A stretch of 64,000 bases of DNA from Diaporthe sp. PMI_573 (taxonomy: Eukaryota > Ascomycota > Sordariomycetes > Diaporthales > Diaporthaceae): the NCBI GenBank assembly GCA_021399435.1, contig JAJTUP010000005.1, positions 1,302,001 to 1,366,000 on the forward strand. The letters run 5' to 3'. The position numbers and the translations under genes were made by a program. A model generated the notes under the pieces. It worked only from the letters and a program-made list of their open reading frames with translations, was not told where the DNA came from and made no database searches. Every line of letters begins with the position of its first letter. Within the stretch, counting starts at the first letter, position 1. Of the stretch, positions 1 through 12,375 are shown piece by piece.

Positions 1-2
1 GG

Positions 3-743
3 GCCAGAGCTCCCAGAAACGAGCATCTCCTGAAGCTTTTCGATCGTAGAGGTATGAGCTACGGGCGTTACATCATCCTTCGTACTGCCCGCAACGACTA
101 CCAGCTCCGTCGGGAGTTCTACAAACTTGGAATTCGGAGCAGGCGCGGAGCGGAGGACGCCCTCCTGGAGCTGCTTTTCCAATGCCGCAATCTGAGGGAC
201 TGGGAGTCTGGTGGCGATAACTTGGTCGACGTCTTCCGCCTCATCAAAGGAAGGATCGAGTGGGCTTCCAACTGCTCCGTCGATCTCATCATGCAGCTTT
301 TCTTCGCTCTGCTCCGAGCCCGCCTGGGATGCCCGGCCAGATCGCGCAAGAATGCCTGCAAAGTTGCCCTGCGTGTCGACAAAGTGATCCGGGTGAGTAC
401 CACCAAAAAATTGTATTGGCGTTCACGGGTGCTCGCTCAACCTCTTTCCTGTCCAGTGGAGCCTATCGAATCAAGACATCATCCATCTTCAAAGACAGGG
501 TGTGGGCAATTGACCCATACAACCATTTCATGGCTCTTCCATCGTTCATGGTCTCAGCGCTAACTTGTGGTTCTGCAGTACATCAATGGAGTTGACCATC
601 TCCTTGCCGAATACGACATCTACAAGAACCTGGTGCTACCTATCCACCACGCCATTCGAAATTTGCCCAGGGAAGCCAAGACACCTCCCTCGGTCATACC
701 TGGTGCCGTCTTCCTACAAGGAATCAGCCGCAGCAACAAGTAG
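3..743 (+). CDS. C-terminal part of an unrecognised protein (5' end outside window)
   Basis: Three exons are proposed: 3-392, 457-501 and 579-743, ending in TAG. The introns are 393-456 (GTGAGT...CCAG) and 502-578 (GTGGGC...GCAG), both in phase 0. The open frame enters from the left edge, so the start is missing. The visible product is about 199 residues. It is rich in Arg and Leu, has no signal peptide or membrane segment, and ends in QGISRSNK. Plus-strand codons strongly prefer C or G at position 3, which argues for this strand. The opposite strand is also open over 119-406 and reads as a hydrophilic peptide, but its codon bias is weaker and it lacks matching splice sites. I do not recognise a family. 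Confidence 0.5.
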
Positions 744-1875
744 ATTCCTCGCCATTTCTGTTTTGCCACCTGTGAAGACCTCACGCCAACCAAGCGACGT
801 CAGCCGGAACGGATACGGTGGTCGAGGTCAACTGGTAGTCTTGGCAAGGTCAGCAGTTGCCCAACGCAGTTCTGCTACGCCGGAATGATTTTGAAGAATA
901 TGCTATTTCCAAGGCGATCTAGCACTCGTGGCAGGTGCCTCCTCGGACCTGCTTCGGTCTGGAGGACGACAGGAGCTCTCCAAAGGAACATTGCATCATC
1001 TGAACAGGGATGCTGCTGTTGCCTGTATTTGGGTCATGAACTGCGTCTTTTATTTTCGAAGCAGAGTTCGCTGGGATGAGATCATGGTGATCGAGCCGCC
1101 GATTATTATTTTTTGGGAAAGTGGGAAAGAGAAGCAGATTGATTCCTGAGGTCAAAATGGGGCCCAATAGCACATGTTCAAGAATGAGGCAGGAATTGCC
1201 GATCAAACTGGATGAAGAGCTTTGGTCTGTTACCACGCAAATGCAGTTGATTCAATTCAAACTGCCAATAAGGAACCGTTCGATTTCTCTTGTGTTGATG
1301 TGGAGTGAAACAGGAATTCCTGCTGCACATCGCGGTTCTTATTTGCCGCCGGGGCTAATCTGCCTGCGTCTCTAGATGAAATCTAAATTCATTGGCTGGT
1401 GGAACCGGGACTTTGATGCCTGACAGGAGCCAAGCGCCCCGTCCTACCCTTGGTACATCAAATGACCACGAGATGTAGGTTTTGACATATTAAAGCGGGG
1501 TGTTTGCCGTGTCTTTGGCCGCATTCTTCTATACTCCAAGTTGATCACCGAGCGGAATACCCATTTGGTAGGTTCTCATTGATACGGGGTAGCATTGCAT
1601 TCGGACAACACACCACCACATCGCCCAGGCATTGTGCGATCATCCAGCCACTGAAGTGGATGCAAGGGATGATGCCAATTGCTGACACAGCAAAGATGCC
1701 TGGATGTTCTTATATGATAACGGAACCCGTTGAGTTCTTCAAGCCTCTGGATTCAGATAGATCAATCGAACATGTGCTGTACAGAAACCTCAGCAGTCAT
1801 CAAGTATCAACAACGATTGTTCCCATATCGGACTTGAAAGGCCCTGTCTTCGCCGAATAAGACAGCTAGCCAACA
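744..1875. other. Intergenic, no gene seen
   Basis: Only short unbiased ORFs occur here. The right part is presumably the promoter and 5' leader of the P450 gene. I see no repeat or RNA gene. Confidence 0.5.
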
Positions 1876-3900
1876 ATGGATCAGATTGATCTTGAAACAG
1901 TCGCATTCCGGTCCCTCCTGGCTCTCGGGACGTCCATACTCCTGTGGTTTGTGATTTCAACAGTGGTCGCTTGGTATCGACTACGCCACATCCCAGGGCC
2001 GTGGCTTGCATCCGTGTCCAACATATGGATAATCAGAGCCGCAACCAGTGAAAAACTGAATGTGGTGTTCGAAGAAGCTGGAAAGACCTATGGGCCACTC
2101 GTGAGAATCGGGCCGAACCAGATCCTGACGTCTGATACCGACCTTTTGCGAAAGACTGGGTCTGTGCGAGGCACTTACAGCAGAAGCCGGTGGTATATCG
2201 CCTTCAGATGTAAGTGATATTTCATTGCTTATATTTCTTTTTGTAACATGATGACCCCTCAAAGGTTCCTCACAGACACCTTTGGATACCGTTCTAGCTT
2301 AAAGCATAGTTATACTCCAGAGTGAATAGGTAGCTCAGGAGGTTGAAGAACCCGCGACGGAGGCACAGAGGCATACCTCGGGCCCAGTTCATATGTCGAA
2401 TGCACTTCTTGTAGATTCATTGACAGGAATTTATTCCAGGGCAACCGTACGTGGACAGCGTTTTCAGCATGCAAGACTATGTTAGCCATGACAAGCGAAA
2501 GGCGCAGATCTCCACCGCCTACAACATCACCGGACGGGAGGTCGACCTCATTGAGCCAAGCATCGACGAGCAGATCCTGGTGATGCTGGACGCACTGCGG
2601 ACGAAATACGTGCCCAAGCGCGACAGACCCAGTCCGCCATTGCTCGACTTCTCCGATTTCTCATCTTTTCTAACCATGGATATCATCACTCGGGCTGCCT
2701 ATGGAGAGGAGTTTGGGCACCTGAGGAGCGATTCAGACGTCACTGGCTTCCTGACCCAGCTGCGAGAACATTGGCCCATGGTATCATTAGTAAACGAAAC
2801 TCCATTCCTTCGCAGTCTCTTCTACTCGAAGACATGGCTCAGACTTTTCGGGCCCAACATCGCAGACCCGGCCGGGATCGGAAAGCTCATGTCGTAAGTT
2901 TGCTGCTGGCTACAGATCTTGACCATTACTGATGCTTTGTCGCAGAGGAGTCGTGAGGATCACCCATCAACGGTACGCTAAACCAGAGACTCAGCTACGG
3001 AATGACATGCTGGTGAGTGGCTGGCAGCGTCTCCATTCGCATGGGTCTGGACTGACCGAGTCCCACAGGGGTCATGGATACACCATGGACTTACTCAGCA
3101 AGAGAGCGAGGCTGAAGGGATGTTGTCTCTGATCGCTGGCTCCGAGACCACTGCCTCAGTCATGCGGATCACATTGCTTTCTCTGATTTCAAGTCCCCCA
3201 GTCTATAACAAATTGAAAGACGCCGTGAGAGAAGCACTCAAGAGTGGTACCATCACCGAGCCAATCTCCTACGCCACTGCGAAAGAGATACCTTATCTGA
3301 GAGTTAGTCCCCAAATTGATAGCATGGTTTATGACCAGCGCGGAAGATTTAAATCTCTAACCGAGAAACAACAGGCTGTGGTGTACGAAGGCATGCGCAT
3401 GCGACCAGGTGCCACTGGCACGTTCTCCAAAGTGGTCCCACCCCAGGGCGAAGTGGTACAAGGAAAGTTTATACCCGGGGGCACTGTCATCGCAATGAAT
3501 GTGCCTGCAATTCTCCGGTCTACAGAGACTTTTGGCTCTGATGCACACTTATTCCGGCCCGAGCGGTGGCTCGAGGCATCGGAAGCCAGGCTGGACGAGA
3601 TGGAGCGCCAGCTCGACATGATGTTTGGTTCCGGGAGATGGATGTGCGCTGGCAAGCCCATTGCGCTCATGGAACTGTTCAAGACCTTCTTCGAGGTAAG
3701 TCTTGAGTATCTCCACATCTCTGACCATGGGACTCTGTCTCATCTTTTACGATGATTCGATGGCTGATTCTTGCGTCCTTCTGCAGTTGTTCCGACACTT
3801 CGACTTCATGATTGCGTACCCGGACAAGCCCTGGAATTCGAAGTGCTACAACGTCTTTGTCGAGAGCAACATGTGGGTTCAGGTGGCAGAGGCAGCTTAG
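1876..3900 (+). CDS. Cytochrome P450 monooxygenase A, pisatin demethylase-like
   Basis: Six exons are proposed: 1876-2209, 2440-2893, 2946-3012, 3069-3302, 3375-3695 and 3787-3900, giving 507 residues. The N-terminus has a single hydrophobic ER anchor followed by RLRHIPGP, the proline-rich hinge. The I-helix motif AGSETT (exon 4), the K-helix ExxR in YEGMRMR (exon 5) and the haem loop FGSGRWMCAG with Cys454 as thiolate ligand are all present, so the enzyme looks catalytically complete. Hinge and core resemble the CYP57-type pisatin demethylase group of plant-associated ascomycetes, but the substrate cannot be read from sequence. A paralogue lies at 37131-38868 and shares three intron positions. 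The first intron (230 nt) is long for this window. It converges on the LysM gene. Confidence 0.93.
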
Positions 3901-4171
3901 CCAAGAATGCCCGCTGGTCAGAGTCGGCCACCGCTTCGCTCCTTACATTGCCCCTGATTTTACTGGACTGAACACGAATAAATGGGAACATATTTCTTGC
4001 TTGTTACAACGACGTTTGTTGCAAGGCCAGAGCTGCCTCCATATTTCAAACGTGCTGAAGAGCGTGACGAGGGTATATTTGTTCTGTACATTATTGCTAT
4101 ATCTTGTTGTGCGGCGCTCTGACGAGTATTTCCACCAAATTACACATAAATTCTCGATTCGATTCAATCCG

Positions 4172-4473
4172 TTACGCTGCCTCGCAAGGAACAGTGATGA
4201 TATCGCCAGGGAAGATGATGTCTTTGTTCGCGATGCCACTGGCAGTGGCAAGGGTGTCGGCATCGCTGCCAAAGTCTGCGGCGACTATACCATTCACGTC
4301 AGTCACGCCTCCTTCCAGGACCAAGATCTGCATCACTCACTGTCGTTCAGAGTATCGCCGGACTCGACTCGGTACCATCCAGAACCGGCATTGTTGGGGT
4401 CAGGTGCGCATCCCCTCTTTGCGAACGCAGTGGCCGCAAGGGCGAGAACGGAGAGGGTGATGAAAGAACGCAT
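4172..4473 (-). CDS. Small secreted single-LysM protein (candidate effector)
   Basis: Two exons (4473-4341 and 4284-4172) encode 81 residues. The start at 4473 gives a clean signal peptide, MRSFITLSVLALAATAFA. A longer in-frame ATG at 4542 would put 23 hydrophilic residues ahead of it and is less likely. The mature part is one LysM module: it opens with YRVESGDTL, continues through a DADTLATASGI segment and closes with PGDIITVPC. Two cysteines, one just after the signal peptide and one in VPC, could form a disulfide. LysM modules bind chitin or related N-acetylglucosamine polymers. Small fungal LysM proteins often mask hyphal chitin from host receptors, and that role is inferred here. The 56-nt intron falls inside the LysM coding region. 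Confidence 0.85.
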
Positions 4474-6564
4474 TTTGATTGATGATTGTGTTGTGGGTGT
4501 ATTATTATGTGTATTATTTTGACGAAAGGCGGATGAGATCAACAGGTCTGGTGTGAAACGTGCTGGAGATCAAAGACTTTAAGTACTGATTCATTTTCAG
4601 GCGACAAGCATATCATGACCCGGGGTAAATGCGTTGCCCTGGTATTTTGATGATATGGATGTCTTGGCCGTTTGTCCCTGCGGCATGCTTCTCTACTCTC
4701 CATGCGCAAATGCATCCACTCTTGACTGGTTCTTCCAATCGGGACGAAGTCTGCGAGTGGTCGACTGACTCGAAATGCCCTCTAGCTCAATGTCATGGGG
4801 AGTAGCGAGTGGTAATTAAGCTTAAAGGAAATGAAATCGGGCTGAGGGCATCGTTCAACAGCCTTGCAGCTGAGCTTGGCATCGCAAAGGATGCGACGAT
4901 ACTGCCTGCACCCTGAATATGTGAGATTCTTAGCCCTTATTTGCTCCCAATACTACCGTTTCTATTCAAAGAATTGTCTTGCATTTGGTTGACCTAGAAT
5001 CTTACCAAGATTCGAATGTGTTACAATCTGCGGCAGATCCGGCATATATTGGGAAATAGATTACTCGCGCGCTTCATGGTGAACCCGATCACTCTACCTC
5101 ACACGGTATCTATTCTGTCCGGTGGGGTACAAATGGAGTTTGTGTGGGGCCTTCTTGCTGAAGGCAGCTAGTCCTTTCATCCGATGAATCGTGCAAATGA
5201 GATACTGTGCATGAACGTCGGCATTGCCCGCACCTGTTTTAAACTAAAGTCTTGGTATTACCTCTCCAGTGGTCTGACACATTGTGCCATGCCTTCTGGT
5301 AAAAGCCTCTTGGGCCATCAATAGCTTCAAACGCTACGCTTCCGTTGGTTACAGTAGACAAACCAACAAATGAAGGACTTCTCGTTGCTCATACTCCCTT
5401 CATCGTCGGAAGTCATTGATATCTAATTAATGATTCTTGTGAATCAACTTTGGTTGGCCGATCGAGGCACTCACCAAAGACCACGATCTCGAGACATAAT
5501 CCGGTCTCGCTCATCATGCATGTGAATTCACAAGCAGATCTAGTGTGACCAATCTTCAAGTAGAACATATTTGATGGGACTGGCACGCCTTAACGAGCCT
5601 GCTCTGGCCAGGAATGGATACCTGTGGATGGTCTGAGGATATCTAGCAGCTATCGCATGGATGCAGCTCACGCAATGCCACGCGCTTCAATCAGCGACTT
5701 GTCGCACGATCGGCACAGTCTCAACCTTTGAGAGCGGGTTTAGTTGCCTGAAACCCCTTGATTGATACTACTTATGAAGTGAGGCTGGAGAGACCATTCT
5801 CCAGAAGAAGAAAAAAGAGGGAAAGAAAGACTGGTATGTAGTGCAGAGCATATTCCGCTCTAAATTGAGAAGAAGCTGGTTGATTTCCCTGATCCGCAAT
5901 ACACTTGTGGCCCGAGACCTCTTCGGCATCTGGGACTGGGATGTCAGGATGCCACCCAGCCGATTGATTGATGGGCGGATGGGGCGACGTTGCCAGGGTT
6001 AGGGGAGTTGATGCTGAGCAAGCCAAGGGCAGAAAGGGCAGGAAGAGGTAGGATCGGGCATGTGGGTCCTTTCAAGGTGATGATTGGGCTTGGCCGAAGA
6101 GCGAGGGAGCAAGGAACGATCGGTCCTCGTGGCAGCGATTCGGTCGAGTCGAGTCGAGTCGGGCCGTCGCGTCTGCACGACTGACCTTGATTTTGTCTGT
6201 AGAACTGGGCAATGTTCGAGTCTTAAACTAGATCTTAACTGATCATCTCACTCGCTCTCACTCCACAACCCCCCTTTCCTGCTCAGGCAGCACATTGCTG
6301 TCACTCGCTTTGTTCCATCTTTTGGCCAAGCTTGAACTGGGAGCAAGCCGCCCCCGGGAAGCGGAGATTGCCACGGGGTCAGACTCGGACTGCTCGGCCT
6401 TGACTGAGAAATCTCGCATCGGACATTAACACACCACACCCAGCATTGGCCAGGTCTGACGTGACGCCCCGATGTTCCGGTCCCCGATTCAAGGCGCTGC
6501 ACGATAACACCAATCTGTCACGTCCAAATCCTGGCCCGCCTTGTTGTCTCCTGACATTGAAGAC
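4474..6564. other. Intergenic, 2.1 kb, no gene seen
   Basis: No ORF here has coding character or a recognisable domain. The right end (about 6.0-6.56 kb) is presumably the flippase promoter. It includes a short GAGTC run near 6143-6160 and a purine-rich stretch near 5800-5830. No RNA gene or transposon was seen. Confidence 0.45.
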
Positions 6565-6606
6565 ATGAGTTCGACCCGCGCCGCCATCTCCAACGCGCCA
6601 TGGTAG
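6565..6606 (+). promoter_or_regulatory. Upstream ORF overlapping the flippase start codon
   Basis: An ATG at 6565 opens a 13-codon ORF that ends at TAG 6604-6606. The main ATG at 6600 overlaps it in the sequence ATGGTAG, in another frame. Ribosomes that start at 6565 would finish just past the main start, so the arrangement could lower or gate flippase translation. This depends on the transcript starting upstream of 6565, which cannot be seen here. Confidence 0.4.
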
Positions 6607-9600
6607 TCGTCGATGGCGCTGCTGGTGCACCTGACGCTCAAAGCACCAGCGAGAAGGACCCAAGCCAAAGGCCCCAGCTCTCACACCGCTCTGTGCAGCC
6701 ACCAGATCCAGCTGCACAACGCCAACAGGCGCGGTCGTCGCCCACACCCTCGCAGCGAGCGAAGCACTTGATCCGCCGGTGCTACCACAGCCTCATCGTT
6801 GAGACTCTCCTCCGCCAGAAGCCCCTGGCCCCGTCTGCAAATGGCCGCGTGGTTCCACTTGACCCGAGCCGCTCGGCTCAGCTTGTAGACGAGCGCCGCG
6901 GTCATGCCTTCATCTCGAATATCATCCGCACATCCCGCTACAACATCTTCAACTTCTTCCCCAAGCAGCTTTTCTTCCAGTTCAGCCGCCTGGGCAACTT
7001 CTACTTCCTCTGCGTGGGAATTCCTCAGACCATCCCGGGAATAAGCACCACCGGAAACGTTACCACCATCCTGCCGCTTCTCTTTTTCGTGCTGCTCACC
7101 ATCGCCAAAGAGGGATACGATGACTACAAAAGGCACCGACTCGACAACGTCGAGAATGCCCAGCCCGCTACTGCCCTGCGACGTGCAGACGAGAAGTCGG
7201 TGGCCGACGCGCTTCAAGGCTGGTCATGGGTAAAGTCGGCTTCTTGGTTCAAGCGGGCTAAGCAGCCGGACCTTCCTGCTTCCAGCGCTTCAGAAGTCGT
7301 CGACGGGTTTCAATGGACGAAGACCGCATGGAGTCAGCTCAGGGTGGGCGACGTCGTCAAGCTCTCCCGAGACGACGAGGTCCCGGCTGACATTGTCCTT
7401 CTCTACGCTGACGGCGAGAATGGGCTGGCATATGTCGAGACGATGGCATTGGACGGTGAGACCAATCTTAAAAGCAAACAAGTTTTGCCCGAGTTTGAAG
7501 GCTGCGAAACGATCCGGGGTATACTGGAATGCGAAGCCAGACTTATCGTCGAGGACCCCAATGCCGACCTCTACAACTTCAATGGGAGGGTGGAGATCAA
7601 CGGGAAGACAGTACCTCTGACCCTGAATGAGGTTATCTACCGTGGGACCGTTCTTCGGAACACACAATGTGCCCTTGGCCTCATCATCAACACAGGCGAG
7701 GAATCTAAGATACGGATGAACGCCAACCGGCACCCCAAGGCAAAAAAGCCCGCGCTCGAAGCCGTCTACAACCGGGTCGTCCTCAGCTTGGTTTTCTACG
7801 TCATCTGCCTGACCATGGGTTGCTCCATTGGTTATCTGCTGTGGCAACGGAGCAGTGAGGGATCTGCCTGGTATGTCAATGGGCAACGAGTGGCGGCCGA
7901 GGAAATCATCATTGGATATGCTATAATGTTCAACAATGTCATTCCACTGGCGCTGTACGTGAGCCTTGAAATCGTCAAGATTGGACAGATGCTCATGCTG
8001 AACGGCGATATGGGCATGTACGATGCTGTTTCGGATACGCCCGCAAGATGCAACACGAATACGATCTTGGAGAACCTGGGTCAGGTTGGGTACATCTTTT
8101 CCGACAAGACCGGCACGTTGACCGAGAACGTGATGAAATTCAGAAAAATGACAATCGCTGGTACGGCCTGGCTGCATGAGATGGACCTACGCCAAGAGCG
8201 ATCTGTCGGCCACGGTGCGGGTGATGATCAAGGCAGGAAATCGATGCATGCACAATCCGGCAATATCCGCCCCGATGTTGCTCAGTCTGTGGTGGAACCA
8301 GACAAAATTGAGGAAGGTGATGCGTCTCCGACGACCAGTCCCCGCTCATCGTCACAGTGGCAATCGTCTGCGCGGCATAGCGCGGTGCAGCCCAATGTTA
8401 CAACGGATGAACTGCTCGAATTTATTCGCGCCAGGCCGAACTCTTCGTTTGCCAGAAAAGCCACGCAGTACATTCTTGCCATGGCTCTTTGCCACAGCTG
8501 TCTTCCTGAGTTCAGGGAAGGTGGAATCGAGTACCAAGCCTCCTCGCCAGATGAGCTGGCGCTTGTCCAAGCGGCTCAGCAACTGGGCTATACGGTTGTG
8601 CAACGTTCCTCACAGCAAATCACTCTGAAGGTATCCAGCGGTGGCTCAGAGGCTACGCGGGTATACGAGATACTCGATGTTATCGAGTTCAGCAGCAAAA
8701 GGAAGAGAATGTCTATTGTTCTCCGGTGCCCTGATGGCAGGATATGGCTGGTATCCAAAGGCGCTGATTCGGTGATTCTGCCACGTTTGAAGACGGCCCA
8801 GGTTGCTCTACAGAAAGCACATGAGGTTCGACAAAGTGCAGAAATGGAGCGTGCGCTGCAGAGGAAGAGCCTGCAACAAGAGCCTCGAAATTCTTTTGGC
8901 GGCCGCCCCAGCTTGACCATCCGACGGAGCATCGGTGTTAATCGACAGCCTAACGCAGGCTCGTCTAGCCTACGTCCGCCATTATACGGTAGGAGCAAGT
9001 CTTTCGAGGTCAGCAATGTGTACAGAAGCTCAACCGACCGTTCTCGTCCGTTACTCAACAGGGGCGTGTCTCTGGACGTCTCGTCTTCCTTGATACTCCG
9101 CTCACGATCCGCCGCTGGTCGTCAACAAGACAAGTTCGCCTTCCTGGACGATCCATCCCTTAGCGACGAAGCGACGGTCTTCACGCGGTCCTTCGAGCTC
9201 CTTGACGATTTTGCAGCCGAGGGCCTGCGGACCCTCCTCTACGCTCACAAATACATCACCGAAGCGGACTATAAAGCTTGGAAAGAGGTATTCCACGCGG
9301 CGGAGACGAGTCTGATCGACAGACAGACCCGCATTGAAGATGCCGGGGACCTTATTGAGCAGAACCTGGACCTCGTCGGCGCGTCTGCCATCGAAGACAA
9401 GCTTCAAAAGGGCGTTCCTGAGACGATTGACAAGCTGCGACGGGCTAACATCAAGATCTGGATGTTGACTGGCGACAAACGTGAGACTGCCATCAACATA
9501 GCACATTCGGCACGAATATGCCTGCCAGAGTCCGAGGTATATATATTGGATGAGACACAAGGTGATCTTGAGGCACAGATGATGGAAATAATGGAGGACC

Positions 9601-11048
9601 TCGGCATTACCGGCAACATCCCTACGACCACAACACGCCAACACACCGTCGTCGTGATAGATGGCCACACTCTTGGCTGCATCGAAACCCCAACCGACTC
9701 TAGCAATACAAGGCTGAAAGACCTTCTCTTCGCCCTGATCCCACACATCGATAGCGTTATCTGCTGCCGAGCCTCTCCCGCCCAAAAGGCCTTCATTGTG
9801 CGAGCGACTCGTAAGACCATCTCGTCTAAACGCCCCGTCACATCGCCGACTCTGACCCTCGCTATTGGGGACGGTGCAAATGATCTCGCCATGATATCTG
9901 AGGCCCACGTGGGTATCGGGATCTCGGGTCACGAAGGCCTCCAGGCTGCGCGAGTGGCAGACTACGCCATCGCTCAGTTCCGCTTCCTCCAACGCCTCCT
10001 TCTCGTTCACGGTAGATGGAACTACGTGCGGACGGCGAAGTTTGTGTTGTGGACGTTCTGGAAGGAGATGTTCTTCTACATGCCCCAGGAGATCTTCACG
10101 CGATATACCGGGTTCACCGGGACGTCGCTCTATGAGAGCTGGAGCTTGACGGTGCTCAATGTGCTCTTCACCAGTCTGGCCACGATTGCGCCGGGAGTCT
10201 GGGAGCAGGACCTGAGCCAGGAGACCTTGCTTGCTGTGCCAGAGCTTTACGTATATGGCCAGCGCGGGGAGGCACTCAACCTGTCGCGGTACCTCGGCTG
10301 GATGATTGGTGCTGCGGTCGAGGGAATCCTTACATTTTATGGTTGCTGGGCGGGTTACGGCTACTTTGGCCAGGCCGGGGGCTTCAGGGATCAGGGGCTG
10401 TTCGCGTTGGGTGATCTCGTGTTTACTGTGTGCATTGTGTGGACGAACTGGAAGTTGTTGTGAGTACCGTCACACTCTCTGTCCCCTCCCCTTCTTAGGC
10501 AGGGGAAAGGGACAAATTGACTGACATTTGGCAGGATCGTCGAAACGCATTCCAAATCATTTCTCGTTCTCGGCTCCTTCTTTATTACCGTCGCCGGCTG
10601 GTGGCTCTGGCAGGTCTTCCTCGCTGGAGTTTATGCGCTTAAACCGTCGCCTTATAACGTCCGTGGTGGCTTCTTTAGCACATTCGGCAAGGACCCAGGA
10701 TGGTGGATCACCCTCATCCTCGTCCTGATGGTCCTCTTTGTCCTGGAACTGGGCTTCAAGATGGCGAAGCGGACACTGACTATCATGGGCCTGTGGCGAT
10801 GGGGCCGAGGATGGTGGAAGCGGCTCAGGAGATGGAAGAAAGTCCGCAAAGAAGACTGGATGGAGGGCAACTTGGAGGACTGGGACCTCGGCCTGTGGCA
10901 GGAAATGGAAAAGGACCCCCTTGTGAGGAAGCGGCTGAGAGATATGCTGCGGGCCGAGGACAGTGGCGATGGAACTCTTGACGTCCATGAAGAGGTGATC
11001 GATATTGAGGTGAGTGAGTTTGAGGTGGACGAAGAACGTCGTGCATAA
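6600..11048 (+). CDS. DNF3: P4-type ATPase phospholipid flippase, Dnf3-like
   Basis: Two exons (6600-10459 and 10535-11048) encode 1457 residues. The product should flip aminophospholipids to the cytosolic leaflet of Golgi/endosomal or plasma membranes, normally with a Cdc50/Lem3-family partner. Visible hallmarks are DGETNLKSKQ (from Asp285), the phosphorylation motif DKTGTLTEN with Asp502, MLTGDK in the P-domain and GDGANDLAMI near residue 1091. Paired membrane segments lie near 125-160 and 395-460, with a C-terminal bundle after about 1140. The N-domain holds long Ser/Arg-rich inserts (about 530-620 and 770-850), probably disordered and phosphoregulated. The PADIVLL...AYVETMALDGETNLK segment and overall size fit Dnf3 best; a Dnf1/2 assignment is the alternative. 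The start lies immediately after an overlapping upstream ORF. Confidence 0.93.
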
Positions 11049-11480
11049 GGAAGGGCGGCTTGGCATATTCTGGCATTATTGATACCCAAGGAGAAGGTGA
11101 TGGTTGTTTGATTTTGCATACAAGCTCCTGTCTTTATCTCGTCAGCATTTACAGGCGACAGACATATTCTAGAATAATAATTCGCATTGCAGCCTAAAGG
11201 TGAAGATACCAGGGCTTCCCAACCAAAGATGTGTTCTGTTTATTACTGAAAGGAGGGGGAAAGGTGGCGTGTCATGGAGGTGGGTAGACGTCCCCAGGGT
11301 TAGGGCTCCAACCGACAGCGCGTAACTTTAGAAATTTTGGTGTCATACGGTCATCGTTCTGAACGCCGAGTCTGCTCTACCCGCCCACCTACATGCATCT
11401 CCCTCCGCCTCGAAGCGCAACAGCACTGCGAGACAGCAGGCCGCAGAGGGGAAGGGGAGCGAACAGAAAATACAGCAGCC
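11049..11480. other. Intergenic, no gene seen
   Basis: This stretch holds the 3' flank of the flippase gene and the promoter of the next gene. No repeat or RNA gene is visible. Confidence 0.5.
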
Positions 11481-12375
11481 ATGCCTCGGAAACTGGACAG
11501 TGACACGAGGATCCATTTCCGGACTTATGAGGTGAGTCTGTCGGTCTGGATGACTGCACCCATGTCCTGGTCGCATCAGTCCACGCGTCTCGTTCCCTGC
11601 GCGACGAAAGCTACAGCGCGTTCAGAACGCCGCATCGATCTCGTCTCGTCCCACCGCAGCTCCCAATCCCATGCCACCCATCCCTGACGCACTTTCCCCT
11701 ACTATTCAAAATCCGCAAGCATCCCATACGGTGATCACGGTCAGCTAACGTCGCCCTCAGGATGAGGCACACGCGCAGAAGCGGGCCTTCTGCCTCCACT
11801 GCAACAAGGATGCCTGCGCCGACAACATCCAGCGCATGAAGAACCACCTCACCAAATGCGAGGCCTACCTGAACAGCAGCGGCAGCGAGCCCTCCTTCGC
11901 ATTCGACCTGGATGGTCCCATCGCCCCCGACACGCCCATGGCCGGCATGCCGGGTCCCTCAGCCATCCCCGACCCAGCCAACGGGGGCGACACCGCAGCA
12001 CATGACCCCAGCCTGACCGCCACCCCGGGCATGGCACCCCCTCCGAGCAGCGGTGGGCCCTCCTCCTCCGCCGCCGCTGTCATTGGGACCCCCTCGGCCG
12101 CGTCGTCCTCAGCCGCGCCATCCGCCGCGATGATGAAGGCCAGCCAGGACAGCCTGAACAAGGTCCGGACGGCCATGGCCCGCTCGACGAAGCGCCTCGA
12201 GAGCCTGGAGGCCGTGCTCAAGACCCAGATCCAGGACGGTATGCACAATGCTGCGACACACGTCAGGGCGGCCATCAGGGACGAGAGGGACCGCCTGTTC
12301 AAGCTGTCGCAGACGCTGGTCAAGCAGGAGACCAAGATCAGGGATGCCCAGGCTGCCATGGGCGTTCCGATGTGA
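11481..12375 (+). CDS. Small zinc-finger (BED-like) and coiled-coil protein
   Basis: Two exons (11481-11531 and 11761-12375) encode 221 residues. An N-terminal finger-like pattern, FCLHCNKDACADN then MKNHLTKC (about residues 27-50), has the Cys-x2-Cys...His-x4-Cys spacing of BED-type or degenerate C2H2 fingers. Residues 55-130 are a Pro/Ala/Ser/Gly-rich disordered linker. Residues about 135-215 are strongly helical with heptad-like Leu and Ala spacing (KRLESLEAVLKTQIQDG and beyond), a likely coiled coil for oligomerisation. A DNA-binding or chromatin role is inferred only from the finger. The opposite strand is open for 249 codons across the GC-rich linker; that is a composition shadow. Confidence 0.75.

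Noticed and set aside
119..406. Minus-strand ORF reading as a hydrophilic Ser/Glu-rich peptide opposite the first gene
   Set aside because: Codon bias and matching splice sites favour the plus strand; the antisense frame lacks a usable upstream acceptor.
7290..8177. Minus-strand ORF of 295 codons inside the flippase gene
   Set aside because: It is antisense to the conserved P4-ATPase coding region; third-position bias belongs to the plus strand.
9102..10010. Minus-strand ORF of 302 codons inside the flippase gene
   Set aside because: Same reason: it is a shadow of the conserved P-domain.
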